Shown in pieces: positions 33,397 to 42,224 of a stretch of 64,000 nucleotides of DNA; position 1 is the stretch's first letter, and the number at the start of each line of letters is the position of its first letter. The DNA comes from CAIXSE01 sp040769125 (GTDB lineage Bacteria > Actinomycetota > Thermoleophilia > UBA2241). Location of the stretch: assembly GCA_040769125.1 (NCBI GenBank), contig JAXGLO010000001.1, positions 558,001 through 622,000 of the forward strand, in the 5' to 3' direction. Under the pieces are notes generated by a model. That model made no database searches. It saw only the letters and a list, made by a program, of their open reading frames with translations, and had not been told where the DNA came from. A program made the position numbers and the translations under genes.

Positions 33397-34251
33397 TCAG
33401 GCCGGCAGGAGTGCGTCGCCGCGCCGTTCGAGGTCGGCGAGCAGGCTGTCAGGGAAGCCAGCGCCGTCCGCATCTGCACCAAGGGCGACATCCGGCTTGA
33501 TCGAGCCGTGGTAGTCGGATCCGCCGGTCGCCGCCAGACCGTAACGGGCGCACAAGTCCAGGCAGCGCCGCTCCGTCGCCGCGTCGTGGCGCGGGTAATG
33601 GCACTCGAGCCCGACGATGCCCATGCCGGCGGCTGCGGCGACGATGCGCTCGAGGCCGGCGGCGTCGACTCGGATGAGCCCGGGGTGTGCCAGCACAGGG
33701 AGGCCGCCGGAGTCTGTGAGGAGACGGATGGCGGCGGCCAGGCTGACTCGCCTTCGGTCGACCCACGCGGGGCCGCCGCGCCGCAGCAGGAGTTCGAAGG
33801 CCTCGGCGATCGAGCCCACGTAGCCGCGGCGCCGCAGGGCCTCCCCGATGTGAGGCCGGCCGATCGCTCCTGCGCTCGACACCTCGGCGAGATCGTCTTC
33901 TCCGAGGGCGAAGCCCAGCCCCGCGAGCTTCTCGAGGATTCGGGCGTTACGCTCGTCGCGAGAGCGGCGCATCTCGGTCAGCGCCTCGCGCAACCTGTCG
34001 CTGGGCGCGCCTTGCAGGAAGTAGCCGAGGAGATCCATGGTGACGCCTTCGTGCTCGAGGTTGATCTCCACGCCCGGCACGACGCGCACACCGAAGGCCT
34101 CGCCGGCTGCAAGGCCTTCGGGCAGGCCGTCGACGGTGTCGTGGTCGGTGATCGCCACGGCCGTGAGACCCTTGGCGGAGGCCTCCGCGACGAGCTGGGT
34201 GGGCGTCAGCGAGCCGTCGGAGAAGGTGGTGTGCGTATGGAGGTCGATCAT
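33397..34251 (-). CDS. PHP-domain phosphoesterase
   Basis: 284 residues. Metal-binding motifs in order: DLHTHTTFSDGS, ITDHDTVDG, GVEIN, LAHPG, ECHYPRH and GSDYHG. The size and insertions match the 5'-3' RNase/3',5'-nucleotide bisphosphate phosphatase type (TrpH/YciV-like) rather than polymerase-linked PHP domains. About 105 bp separate it from the CsoR gene, and an RNA-processing role is the best guess. Confidence 0.88.
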   Translation of the reverse strand: MIDLHTHTTFSDGSLTPTQLVAEASAKGLTAVAITDHDTVDGLPEGLAAGEAFGVRVVPGVEINLEHEGVTMDLLGYFLQGAPSDRLREALTEMRRSRDERNARILEKLAGLGFALGEDDLAEVSSAGAIGRPHIGEALRRRGYVGSIAEAFELLLRRGGPAWVDRRRVSLAAAIRLLTDSGGLPVLAHPGLIRVDAAGLERIVAAAAGMGIVGLECHYPRHDAATERRCLDLCARYGLAATGGSDYHGSIKPDVALGADADGAGFPDSLLADLERRGDALLPA

Positions 34252-34355
34252 TCCTCAAGAATACATCGCGTCCGGCGCGATTCTGGTGGTTCCCCTCCCG
34301 CTGCTCGGGTAGGCTGGCGGTGAGCGATCGGTCCTCGCGATTCCGGAGGTGAGCG

Positions 34356-34605
34356 ATGCGTATCGGGGTGATTACCTCGCCTTGGTTTCCGCTGCCTCCG
34401 CGGCGGTACGGCGGCAGCGAGTTCGTCGTCGGCCTGCTCACCTGTGGCCCTGTGCGGCGTGGCCACGACGGCACGGGAAGCCGTGTGGTGCATCAACGAG
34501 ATCGATCACGCGGAGTGCCGCCAGGATGTCGAGGGGCGCTTCGGAAGCGAGGCGCTGGTGCCGGCTCGCCACCGCGGTTACCGGAGACTCGTCGATGCCG
34601 TGAGC
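34356..34605 (+). pseudogene. Glycosyltransferase (GT4-like) pseudogene with large internal deletion
   Basis: ATG 34356 opens the typical N-terminus of a group 1 glycosyltransferase (MRIGVITSPWFPLPPRRYGG then VVGLLT and RRGHD). After about 40 codons the reading shifts by one, and the new frame gives the family's C-terminal end (INEIDHAECRQDVEGRF and ARHRGYRRLVDAV). Roughly 250-300 central codons are missing. GGAGGTGAGCG precedes the ATG, so it was once a functional gene. The deletion junction is near 34475-34490. Confidence 0.72.
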
Positions 34606-34615
34606 GGTTGTCCTG

Positions 34616-36088
34616 GTGAGACTCCCGTACGCCGACATGCACCTGATCGCGGACCCGCTCTACGGGTACATGCGCATCACGCTCTCGCGTTCGGGGGAGA
34701 TCGCGGAGGCGGACGTCGTCGACAACCCCTGGGTGCAGCGCCTCAAGCGCATCCACCAGCTCCAGAGCTCCTGGTGGGTGTTCCCGGCGGCGGAGCACAG
34801 CCGCTTCGCTCACAGCCTCGGCGCCATGCATCTCGCCGGGCGGCTCGCCTGCCAGGTGTACCCGAGCCTGGCGGCGCTTGAGCCGGGCACGCCGTCCTTG
34901 CCGCTGGTGGAAGAGACCCTGCGACTGGCAGGCCTCCTCCACGATCTCGGGCACGGGCCCTTCAGCCACTTCTGCGATGAGGAGTACTTCCTCCCGGAGT
35001 TCGGCCTCGACCACGAGCGCATCTCACAGCACCTGATCGTCAATGAGCTGGGAGGCCTCCTCGCTGAGCTGCGGCGCAGCCCCTCCGGCGCCTTCGCGCC
35101 CGGCGAAGCCGTCGACCCACGGCACGTCGCCTTCCTTGTGCGTGCGGAGGAGGAGGTGGGAGGCGCAGTCGCCCCCGTTCTCACCGGTACGGCCGCCTCC
35201 GCCCTCACTGCTGCGGCCGAGGCGGCCCTCCCCGGCTCCTCAGAGCCCATCCCGCGGTGGGTTCGCCTCCTTCACCGGGCGCTCTCCGGGGCGGTCACGG
35301 TCGACAACCTCGACTACGTGCGCCGCGATGCCTACATGTGCGGTGTGGCTCTCGGCTCCGTCGACGTCGACCGGCTCATCTACTACGCCTTCTGCACCGC
35401 CGAGGGCCTCACCTACCATAAGCGCGCCCTGGGTGCTCTTCGCGCCTTTTTCAACGCGCGCTTCTATATGTACGAGAACGTGTATTTCCACCGCGTCGGG
35501 CACGCCATCGACCTGCATCTGCACGAGATCTTCCGCGACACGATGAGGCACATCCTTCCCGTGAACCCTCTCGACGATCCGGCCGCCTACCGGCGGCTCA
35601 CCGAGTGGTCGCTGTTCACGACGGTCGAGACCTGGCTCGACGATCCTCTGGCCAGCGAGCGGCGGCAGCTGGCGGAGCAGTGGCAGGCGATCATCCATCG
35701 GCACGTGAAGTACAGCATGGTCTACGAGCATCATGTGGAGCGCCAGCAGCCGCCGCTCGCCGCTCGCGACCTGACGGGCGAGGAGCTCCGCGCCGGCATC
35801 GTGCAGCGGCTGCCCGCGGCGCTGAAGGACATCGAGTTCGTCGTCGGTATCGCCTCGCAGGATCCGCGGCCGCTCAATCCGTTGGCCGGTCCCAAGCGCA
35901 TCGCCGTGTACGACCCGCTGACGGATGCGATCGAGGAGCGGCTTCTCAGCGGCATCCTTGAGTTCGTCCCGGCGAAAGCTCACCTCTACCGGGTCTTCGC
36001 CGTGGGCCGCGAACACGAGCGGGAGCTCGCGCTCGCCGCGCGGGCCACGCTCGAGGCTGCGGCGCCACAGAGCCTCACGAACCTCTGA
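34616..36088 (+). CDS. HD-domain phosphohydrolase (YdhJ/SAMHD1-like)
   Basis: 490 residues. The HD core shows QRLKRIHQL, HSRFAHSLGAMHLAG, LLHDLGHGPFSH (metal ligands) and later DNLDYVRRD, the combination seen in SAMHD1-like and dNTPase-related proteins that hydrolyse nucleotides. GTG 34616 has weak context; ATG 34637 is an equally possible start. It follows the glycosyltransferase pseudogene closely. Length is normal for this family. Confidence 0.85.
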   Translation: MRLPYADMHLIADPLYGYMRITLSRSGEIAEADVVDNPWVQRLKRIHQLQSSWWVFPAAEHSRFAHSLGAMHLAGRLACQVYPSLAALEPGTPSLPLVEETLRLAGLLHDLGHGPFSHFCDEEYFLPEFGLDHERISQHLIVNELGGLLAELRRSPSGAFAPGEAVDPRHVAFLVRAEEEVGGAVAPVLTGTAASALTAAAEAALPGSSEPIPRWVRLLHRALSGAVTVDNLDYVRRDAYMCGVALGSVDVDRLIYYAFCTAEGLTYHKRALGALRAFFNARFYMYENVYFHRVGHAIDLHLHEIFRDTMRHILPVNPLDDPAAYRRLTEWSLFTTVETWLDDPLASERRQLAEQWQAIIHRHVKYSMVYEHHVERQQPPLAARDLTGEELRAGIVQRLPAALKDIEFVVGIASQDPRPLNPLAGPKRIAVYDPLTDAIEERLLSGILEFVPAKAHLYRVFAVGREHERELALAARATLEAAAPQSLTNL

Positions 36089-36116
36089 TGGGTGTGGATC
36101 GGCGTCCCTCCGGGCG

Positions 36117-36185
36117 GCGCCGGGCGGCGCGGCAGGCAGGCGCCGGGCGGCGCGGCAGGCAGGCGCCGGGCGGCGCGGCAGGCAG
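36117..36185 (+). repeat. Three-copy 23-bp tandem repeat
   Basis: Three perfect units (36117-36139, 36140-36162, 36163-36185), each starting GCGCCGGGCGG and ending GGCAGGCAG, plus partial units on both sides. It lies in the convergent spacer between the HD gene and a membrane protein gene. The whole spacer is GC-rich and self-complementary in part. Confidence 0.9.
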
Positions 36186-36197
36186 GCCCCGGGCGCG

Positions 36198-36674
36198 TCA
36201 GGGTAGAGGCGAGCCGACCGCCTCGATGTCCGAGTCGAACAGGAGGACGAGCTTGACCGGCTCCCCCGGCGTCGCCGTGACCCTCGCTGGCACGGGGGAG
36301 CGTGAGGAAGGCGTCGATGTCTGGAGCCAGGCGGTCACGACGTAGCTGCCTGCCGCCACGCGGATCCGGAAGCGCCCTTGCGAGTTGCTTTGAGTTGCGG
36401 CGACGGTGCGCCCTGTGTTGAACGAGGCGACACTTACCGTGGCCACGACGGGGGTGCGACTGCTCTTGCCGGGCTGCTCCGCCGGCTGCAGCGGGCGCAG
36501 GAGCGTGCGGCCCTGGATGACGCAGTTGCGCGCGCCCTCCTGCTCGCCACCCGTGATGATCTCGCCGATCAGCACCGCTGCGACCGACAGCAGCACGGCA
36601 GAGAACAGCGCCACAGCGCTGAGCCTCCGCCCGCTGAGCCGCGGGCCGCCGCCTTCTTCCCGCGGCGCGCTCAT
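36198..36674 (-). CDS. Membrane-anchored protein with carboxypeptidase-regulatory-like domain
   Basis: 158 residues. One N-terminal transmembrane helix (about 20-42), then an extracytoplasmic beta-sandwich: ATVSVASFNTGRTVAATQS, GRFRIRVAAGSYVVTAW, ending in VKLVLLFDSD. This is the pattern of CarboxypepD_reg-like (transthyretin-like) domains that often carry or bind extracellular ligands. Function unknown. The 215 bp between this gene and cardiolipin synthase hold nothing I can support. Confidence 0.72.
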   Translation of the reverse strand: MSAPREEGGGPRLSGRRLSAVALFSAVLLSVAAVLIGEIITGGEQEGARNCVIQGRTLLRPLQPAEQPGKSSRTPVVATVSVASFNTGRTVAATQSNSQGRFRIRVAAGSYVVTAWLQTSTPSSRSPVPARVTATPGEPVKLVLLFDSDIEAVGSPLP

Positions 36675-36889
36675 GCGAGGCTCCGGAGGCCAGCGGGCGC
36701 GTAATGCGCGCCGGCGCGGCGCGGTTCGCCGCCGCCGACCGGGCTGACGAGTCCGAGACCGCGCACCCGGGTGTGTCTCAGTCGGTCCATCGGCTCATTA
36801 CTCTACCGGAGAACGCAGGCCGGGACCGCCGCCGCCGGCCAGCGCGGCGCCTGTACGGCGTGGGCGAGCCTGCCTGCACGGCGTGTTCC

Positions 36890-38344
36890 TCAGAGCAGGT
36901 TGGAGAAGAGCCGGGCCGTCTGGCAGCAAAAGTGCTTCAGGCGGCCCACGGCGAGCACGTCCTCGATGGTCACGAGCCGGCAATGTTCCATGTCGGTGCG
37001 GAACGAGCCGGCGATCTCTCCGGCGAAGCTCTCGTCGAACACCCAGACCATGAGCTCCTTATGCAGTTTGAGGCTGCGTACATCCATGTTCATGGTCCCC
37101 ACGGCGCCGAAGCACTCGTCGACGACTACCGTCTTGGCGTGGAAGAAACCGGCTTCGTAGAGGTAGATCGAGCCGCCGGCCTCGATGAGCTTGCGGAAGT
37201 ACGTCTGCGCCGCGGCGAAAGGCAGGCGCTTGTCCGGGATGCCGGTCATCATGAACCGCACGTCGACGCCCGCCAGGGCGGCGTTGATGAGGGCGTCGTA
37301 CATGCTGTAGTCCGGGACGAAGTAGGGAGACTGGATCCAGACGGAGCGGCGCGCCTGCCCGATGGCGACCATGTGGGTGCGCCGCGTGGAGGACCACGGG
37401 TGCTCGACGCTCTGCGCCGTGACTTTAACGAGCTTCCCGTTGCAGGCATCCGGGTCGGGCGTCGGCATGTAGCGTGCAGCGAAGAGGTTGTCGCGGCCCT
37501 TGCGGCTCTCGTACCAGCGCGCTGCGAATAGCCGCTCCAGCGAGGCGACCGCCTGCCCGGTGAGCCGCATGTGCGTGTCGCGCCAGGAGTCGAAGCGCTT
37601 CCCGCCGTCGATGTACTCCTGGCCCATGTTCATGCCGCCCGTGTAGCCGATCTCGCCGTCGATGATGGCGATCTTGCCGTGGTTGCGGTAGTTGATGCGC
37701 GCCAGGTCGGTGATGTCGGCGCGGATCTGGGCGCCCGCCGCCGCGAGCGCGTGGAGCTCGCTCTTGTTGGTGAGGAACGAGCCGAGGAAGTCGTAGGTGA
37801 TGCGCACTTCGACGCCCGCCTCGAGCCTGTCCTTGAGGATCGCCGTGATCTCGGCGGTGAGGACATCCTTTCTCCAGATGAAGTACTGCAGGTGGACGAA
37901 GCGGGTGGCGCCGCGGAGATCCTCCTTGAGCCGTGCGAACATGTCGGCGCCTCTCACGTAGAGCTCGAGCGACGAAGCCGGCAGGACCGCCGAGACCTCC
38001 TGGGAGTCGATGGCTCGCACCACGTGCTGGGCGGGTGTGCCGCCCCATTCCTCGTGGAACCGTTTCGCGGCGTCGCAGTTGCGGTCGTAGATGGGGACCA
38101 TGGTCGCGCGTTGAATGGCCACCATCCTCTCGATCCATCCCTTCCGCTGCGCCACCGCCCGCCAGTCGCGCCCGAAGAAGATGAACAGGAAGACGCCCAC
38201 CACCGGCACGAAGACGAGGACGAAGAGCCAGGTGGTGGTAAGGGCGGGCTCTCGCTCGTCGCTGATGATCATGGCCAGCAGCCCGAGCCAGTAGATGACC
38301 AGGGCGAGCGTCAGCGGCCAGAAGTGCAGCAGGTCGGCGATCAT
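36890..38344 (-). CDS. cls: Cardiolipin synthase (phospholipase D family)
   Basis: 484 residues. Two N-terminal transmembrane helices, then a PLD-type domain with both HKD motifs: NHGKIAIIDGEIGYTGGMN and FHAKTVVVDECFGAVGTMN. It condenses two phosphatidylglycerols to cardiolipin at the membrane. Length and architecture match bacterial ClsA-type enzymes. ATG 38344; divergent from tusA with a 190-bp spacer that should carry both promoters. Confidence 0.93.
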   Translation of the reverse strand: MIADLLHFWPLTLALVIYWLGLLAMIISDEREPALTTTWLFVLVFVPVVGVFLFIFFGRDWRAVAQRKGWIERMVAIQRATMVPIYDRNCDAAKRFHEEWGGTPAQHVVRAIDSQEVSAVLPASSLELYVRGADMFARLKEDLRGATRFVHLQYFIWRKDVLTAEITAILKDRLEAGVEVRITYDFLGSFLTNKSELHALAAAGAQIRADITDLARINYRNHGKIAIIDGEIGYTGGMNMGQEYIDGGKRFDSWRDTHMRLTGQAVASLERLFAARWYESRKGRDNLFAARYMPTPDPDACNGKLVKVTAQSVEHPWSSTRRTHMVAIGQARRSVWIQSPYFVPDYSMYDALINAALAGVDVRFMMTGIPDKRLPFAAAQTYFRKLIEAGGSIYLYEAGFFHAKTVVVDECFGAVGTMNMDVRSLKLHKELMVWVFDESFAGEIAGSFRTDMEHCRLVTIEDVLAVGRLKHFCCQTARLFSNLL

Positions 38345-38536
38345 GGAGACAAACTACCGCAAGGGCCGCAGGGTGTCACGCGATGCGGCGTCCCGGCAGG
38401 CGGGGTGTGAGAGCGCCTGCGGGGCTGAAGGCCATGTCGCCGAGAATGAATCCAGATCGAAACAGTTGGGTATAGTGGCGGCAGAGGTTCCTGCAGAGGC
38501 TCCTACGGCCCTTCGCCCACTGTGGAAGGAGATCAT

Positions 38537-38779
38537 ATGGCCGACGATACCGTCGTCACGAAGACCCTGGACTGCATCGGCCTGTACTGCCCCGAGCCCC
38601 TCTTCCAGACCCGCGAGGCGATCGACGAGATCGAGGTCGGGGAGGTGCTCGAGGTGTTCGCCGACGACCCGGCGGCAGAGGAGGACCTCAGCCGCTTCGC
38701 CAAGCGCGCCGGGCACGAGGTGGTCGCCCTCGAGCACGACGACGACCAGCTTCGCATCCTGCTCCGCCGTCTCAGCTGA
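38537..38779 (+). CDS. TusA-family sulfurtransferase (sulfur carrier)
   Basis: 80 residues. The persulfide-carrying Cys18 is in the family motif CPEP (LYCPEPLFQTREAI). AGGAG lies 5 nt before ATG 38537. TusA proteins receive and pass sulfane sulfur. First gene of a run with DsrE-like, NifS-like and NifU-like genes, pointing to sulfur relay for Fe-S assembly or other sulfur transfer. Confidence 0.9.
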   Translation: MADDTVVTKTLDCIGLYCPEPLFQTREAIDEIEVGEVLEVFADDPAAEEDLSRFAKRAGHEVVALEHDDDQLRILLRRLS

Positions 38780-38801
38780 CGGCCCCACCGAAAGGACGAT
38801 C

Positions 38802-39164
38802 ATGGCCGAACAGAAGAACATCCTCTACGTGCAGACCAGCGAGTGCCCCGAGCGGCAGTACTCGCCTCTCGTGCTCGCCCAGAGCGCCCGGGCGATGGGG
38901 ATCGACGCGGCGGTGTATTACCTGGGCATGGGGCTGAAGGTGCTCAAGCCGGGAGCGGCCGATGCGATGCAGCTGGGCAGCCTCCCGAGCGTGGGCGACA
39001 TGATCAGGAAGACCCTGGAGACGGGCATCTCGATCTACGTGTGCGAGGCCTCCAAGCAGATGCTCGGCTGGGAGAGCGTTGAGCTGATCGACGGCGTCAA
39101 GATCGTGGGCGCGGCCACGCTGAACGACCTGGCTCTGGACGCCGACTCCACGATGTGGTTCTGA
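38802..39164 (+). CDS. DsrE-family protein
   Basis: 120 residues. DsrE/F-like fold (ILYVQTSECPERQYSPLVLA, YYLGMGLKVLKPG, YVCEASKQMLG). The conserved position for a sulfur-binding Cys may be Cys in YVCEAS. Related proteins move or reduce sulfane sulfur together with TusA. It starts 22 bp after tusA with AAAGGA upstream of ATG 38802. Confidence 0.85.
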   Translation: MAEQKNILYVQTSECPERQYSPLVLAQSARAMGIDAAVYYLGMGLKVLKPGAADAMQLGSLPSVGDMIRKTLETGISIYVCEASKQMLGWESVELIDGVKIVGAATLNDLALDADSTMWF

Positions 39165-39174
39165 GGCGGTGGCC

Positions 39175-40386
39175 ATGACCTGCGTGAGCTCTCCGGGCGA
39201 GGCCCTCATTCGCGCCGGCGTAGTGTACGCCGACTACCAGTCGGCCAAGCCCGTCGACCCTCGGGTGGTCGAGGCGATGCTGCCGTACTTCACCGAGACG
39301 TTCGGCAACGCTGCCTCGCTGCACGCCGTGGGCGACGCGGCGACCGACGCCCTCGAAGCGGCGCGCGGCCGCGTCGCCGCCTTCTTCGGCGCCCAGCCGC
39401 GTGAGATCGTCTTCACCGGCGGCGCCACCGAGGCCAGCAACCTCGCGATCATCGGCTATGCGTTGAAGAACCGGCGCAAGGGCGACCATGTGATCATCAG
39501 CGAGGCCGAGCACATCTCGATCCTCAACATCGCCAAGTACCTCACGCGCAACGGGTTCCGGGTCACGCGCGTGCCCATTGATCTGCACGGGCGCGTCTCG
39601 CCGAAGAAGCTGCGCGCCCGCATCACCGACGAGACGATCCTCGTCTCGGTGCAGTGGGCGAGCAGCGAGATCGGCACCGTGCAGCCGATCGCGGAGATCG
39701 CGGAGATGCTCGAGGGCACCGGCGTCGCCCTGCACAGCGACGCCGTCGCCGCCCAGGGCCTCGTCCCGATCGACACGTCCGCGGTGCCGGTGAGCCTCCT
39801 CACGCTCTCGTCGAACGACCTGTACGGGCCGCGGGGGCTCGGCGCTCTCTATATCCGCGCCGGCCTGCAGGTAGCGCCGGTGCTGCTGGGCGGCGGCCAG
39901 GAGCGCGGTCTGCGCTCGGGCAGCGAAGACCTCGCCGCCATCGCCGGGATGGCCGAGGCGGCGACGCTGATGGGCGCGGAGATGGGCGCGGAGGTAGAGC
40001 GTCTGCGCGCGATCCGCGACCTGCTCGTGCGTCGCGTCCTCGCCGAGATCCCCGACGTCCATCTCAACGGCCATCCCGAGGAGCGGGTGCCCAACAACGC
40101 GCACTTCCGCTTTGAGGGGGTCGAGGGAGAGGCGATGGTACTGTCGCTGCGCGACGAGGGCATCGCCGCGTCGACCGGCTCCGCCTGCAGCTCGAAGACG
40201 CTCGAGCCGTCGCATACGCTGATCTCGTGTGGCCTGCTGCACGAGGAGGCGCACGGCTCGCTCGAGTTCACCTTCGGCCGCTGGAGCCGTATGGAGGACG
40301 TCGACCGCATCATGGCCGTGCTGCCCGGCGTCATCGGCCGCCTGCGTGCGCTCTCGCCCCTCTATATAACCAAACCGTCGACATGA
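39175..40386 (+). CDS. NifS/IscS-like protein lacking the PLP lysine
   Basis: 403 residues, class V aminotransferase fold of cysteine desulfurases. The sulfur-accepting Cys338 is in STGSACSSK, and EAEH, HSDAV and GGGQERGLRSGSE match NifS/IscS. In place of SAHK before YGPKG, this protein reads SSNDLYGPRG, putting Asp215 at the Schiff-base position. It therefore should not bind PLP covalently or desulfurate cysteine in the usual way. I recall that Archaeoglobus fulgidus IscS has the same Lys-to-Asp change and assembles clusters with IscU. TusA, DsrE and NifU-like genes adjoin. ATG 39175 taken; GTG 39169 is possible. Confidence 0.87.
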   Translation: MTCVSSPGEALIRAGVVYADYQSAKPVDPRVVEAMLPYFTETFGNAASLHAVGDAATDALEAARGRVAAFFGAQPREIVFTGGATEASNLAIIGYALKNRRKGDHVIISEAEHISILNIAKYLTRNGFRVTRVPIDLHGRVSPKKLRARITDETILVSVQWASSEIGTVQPIAEIAEMLEGTGVALHSDAVAAQGLVPIDTSAVPVSLLTLSSNDLYGPRGLGALYIRAGLQVAPVLLGGGQERGLRSGSEDLAAIAGMAEAATLMGAEMGAEVERLRAIRDLLVRRVLAEIPDVHLNGHPEERVPNNAHFRFEGVEGEAMVLSLRDEGIAASTGSACSSKTLEPSHTLISCGLLHEEAHGSLEFTFGRWSRMEDVDRIMAVLPGVIGRLRALSPLYITKPST

Positions 40387-40426
40387 GCCACGGCCGCACC
40401 GTCATCGCTCAGAGAGAGGCCTCCAG

Positions 40427-41239
40427 ATGAAATCCACCCAGTACAGCGAGAAGACGCTCGATCACTTCCGCAACCCGCGCAACGTGGGCACGCTCGAGGG
40501 TTCCGACGTCGCCGTCGGCCGCGTGGGCAATCCCACCTGCGGAGACCTCATGGACATCTACATCAAGGTCACCCCCGACGATCGCATCGAGGACATCAGG
40601 TTCCAGACCTTCGGCTGCGGATCCGCGGTGGCCACTTCGAGCATGATCACCGAGCTGGTGCGCGGGATGAAGCTCGACGAAGCGCTCGAGGTGAGTCGCG
40701 GCGATGTGGCCGACGCGCTCGACGGACTGCCGCCGATCAAGATGCATTGCAGCAACCTGGCGGCCGACGCACTGCACGAGGCGATCAAGAACTGGCGCGC
40801 CGGGATCAAGCCGGAGGATGCGATGGCTGCGCCGGCCGAGCAGACGTGCAAGCCGCGGCCGGCGGCCGCGGCCGAGGCTGAGATCGCCGGCCTCGACGCC
40901 TACGAGGGCAAGGGCTTCCATCGGCGGGTTGGGGCGGACGAGCTGGACTCGTTCGCCGACCAGCGTGTCGCGGTGCTCGACACGGGCGACCGTGCGGCGC
41001 AGCTCGCCATGGAACTCACCGATCACACCGGCCGGGTGGTGCTGATGACCTCCGGAAAGGAGCCGAGCGTGAGCCCTGCGGTGCGCTCGGCCCTGCGCCT
41101 CAGCGACGTCAAGATCCTGGCTGAAGCGCGGCCGCTCGAGCTGCTCGGCGAAGGCGAGCTCGAGCGCATCCGCGTCCACGACCTCAACGAGGACGAAGAG
41201 TACGAGCTCACGGCCGACGTCTTCGTCGTGCTGGAATAG
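40427..41239 (+). CDS. NifU/IscU-like Fe-S scaffold with an extra C-terminal domain
   Basis: 270 residues. Residues 1-125 are the IscU-type scaffold with Cys38 (NPTCGD, Asp40), Cys64 (FGCGSA) and Cys108 (KMHCSN). A linker with an additional Cys (EQTCKP) leads to about 120 residues that resemble the C-terminal part of a thioredoxin-reductase-like domain (VLMTSGKE, LLGEGELERIRVHDL, ELTADVFVVLE) without a complete cofactor site. It follows the NifS-like gene by 40 bp. Cluster assembly on this scaffold with the Lys-less partner is the obvious inference. Confidence 0.85.
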   Translation: MKSTQYSEKTLDHFRNPRNVGTLEGSDVAVGRVGNPTCGDLMDIYIKVTPDDRIEDIRFQTFGCGSAVATSSMITELVRGMKLDEALEVSRGDVADALDGLPPIKMHCSNLAADALHEAIKNWRAGIKPEDAMAAPAEQTCKPRPAAAAEAEIAGLDAYEGKGFHRRVGADELDSFADQRVAVLDTGDRAAQLAMELTDHTGRVVLMTSGKEPSVSPAVRSALRLSDVKILAEARPLELLGEGELERIRVHDLNEDEEYELTADVFVVLE

Positions 41240-41250
41240 GCGGAGACGAG

Positions 41251-41291
41251 ACGGGCGGGGCGGCGGCTCTTCCGGCCGCCGCCCCGCCCGT
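41251..41291. terminator. Strong bidirectional hairpin between nifU-like and rubrerythrin genes
   Basis: A perfect 16-bp stem (ACGGGCGGGGCGGCGG at 41251-41266 and its complement at 41276-41291) with a 9-nt loop, placed between convergent genes. It can act in both directions; there is no T tract. Confidence 0.75.
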
Positions 41292-41323
41292 CACTGTGCC
41301 GCCCGGCTCTCGCCGGCCGCCGC

Positions 41324-41899
41324 TCAGAAGTTCTCGGCGAGCATCTCCTGGTACGCCTGCGGGTGCTGGCAGGCCGGGCACATGGCGAGCGCCTTCGGGC
41401 CCTCGTGGACGTAGCCGCACTTGCGGCAGATCCACCGCACCTTCTCCGGCTTCTCGAAGACGCGGCCGTTCTCGACGTTGTCGAGGAGCCTGCGGTAGCG
41501 CGCCTCGTGGTGCGCCTCGACCTTGGCGATGTGCCGGAAGGAGCTGGCGACGTCCTTGAAGCCCTCCTGCTCGGCCGTCTCGGCGAAGGCCGGATAGAGC
41601 TCGCTCCACTCCTCCAGCTCGCCGTCCGCCGCGGCCGCCAGGTGCTCGGCGGTGGTGCTCAGCACGCCTGCCGGGTAGGCCGCCGTGATCTCCACGGGCC
41701 CGCCCTCGAGGTACTTGAAGAAGACCTTGGCGTGCTGTTCCTCGTTGATCGCGGTCTCCTCGAAGATCGCGGCGATCTGCTCGTAGCCTTCCTTCTTCGC
41801 CACTTTGGCGAAGAACGTGTAGCGGTTACGCGCCTGGCTCTCGCCGGCGAACGCCTTGAGGAGGTTCTGCTCGGTCTGCGTGCCTTTGATGCCTGCCAT
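41324..41899 (-). CDS. Rubrerythrin
   Basis: 191 residues. Non-haem di-iron peroxidase of anaerobes. The ferritin-like domain shows the first EAxxxR-type motif at GESQARNRY, NEEQHAK, and VEAHHEARY; the C-terminal rubredoxin-like site reads CRKCGYVHEG followed by CPACQHP. AGGAGCCGGG precedes ATG 41899. Typical length. It reduces hydrogen peroxide, with electrons from a rubredoxin-type donor. Confidence 0.96.
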   Translation of the reverse strand: MAGIKGTQTEQNLLKAFAGESQARNRYTFFAKVAKKEGYEQIAAIFEETAINEEQHAKVFFKYLEGGPVEITAAYPAGVLSTTAEHLAAAADGELEEWSELYPAFAETAEQEGFKDVASSFRHIAKVEAHHEARYRRLLDNVENGRVFEKPEKVRWICRKCGYVHEGPKALAMCPACQHPQAYQEMLAENF

Positions 41900-42059
41900 C
41901 CCGGCTCCTTTCGCGCCGTGTGTGCGTCGTGTGTATATGTGAGTCTACCGTGTGTTGCGATGGCGGTTCGCCCTGGCCGTGAGGCGCCGGCCGGGGCCGT
42001 GGCCGCCGGCGTGCCTGCGAATGCAGATACCTTCTCAGCTCAGGCGCACCACGGAGGTG

Positions 42060-42170
42060 ATGGCGCTGCGCGTCCTTCCGCTGCTTAGCGGTGCGGTCCT
42101 CGTGCTCGTCTTCGTCGCTGTCTCGGCAGGGGCCGGGTGTGGAGGCGACCAGGCGGCTGTTGTCCCTGGT
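42060..42170 (+). pseudogene. Truncated lipoprotein start upstream of tRNA-Ala
   Basis: ATG 42060 after GGAGG begins a convincing lipoprotein signal (hydrophobic run and lipobox SAGAGC, then GGD). After about 35 codons the composition becomes Arg-rich, and the frame runs on through the tRNA-Ala gene, which cannot be coding. It looks like the 5' stump of a lipoprotein gene cut at the island boundary. It could instead be chance. Confidence 0.35.
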
Positions 42171-42224
42171 TTCTGCCGCGGCAGGCCGCGCCGGTCGCTG
42201 CGCGCTATACTAGGCGCCTCTCGT

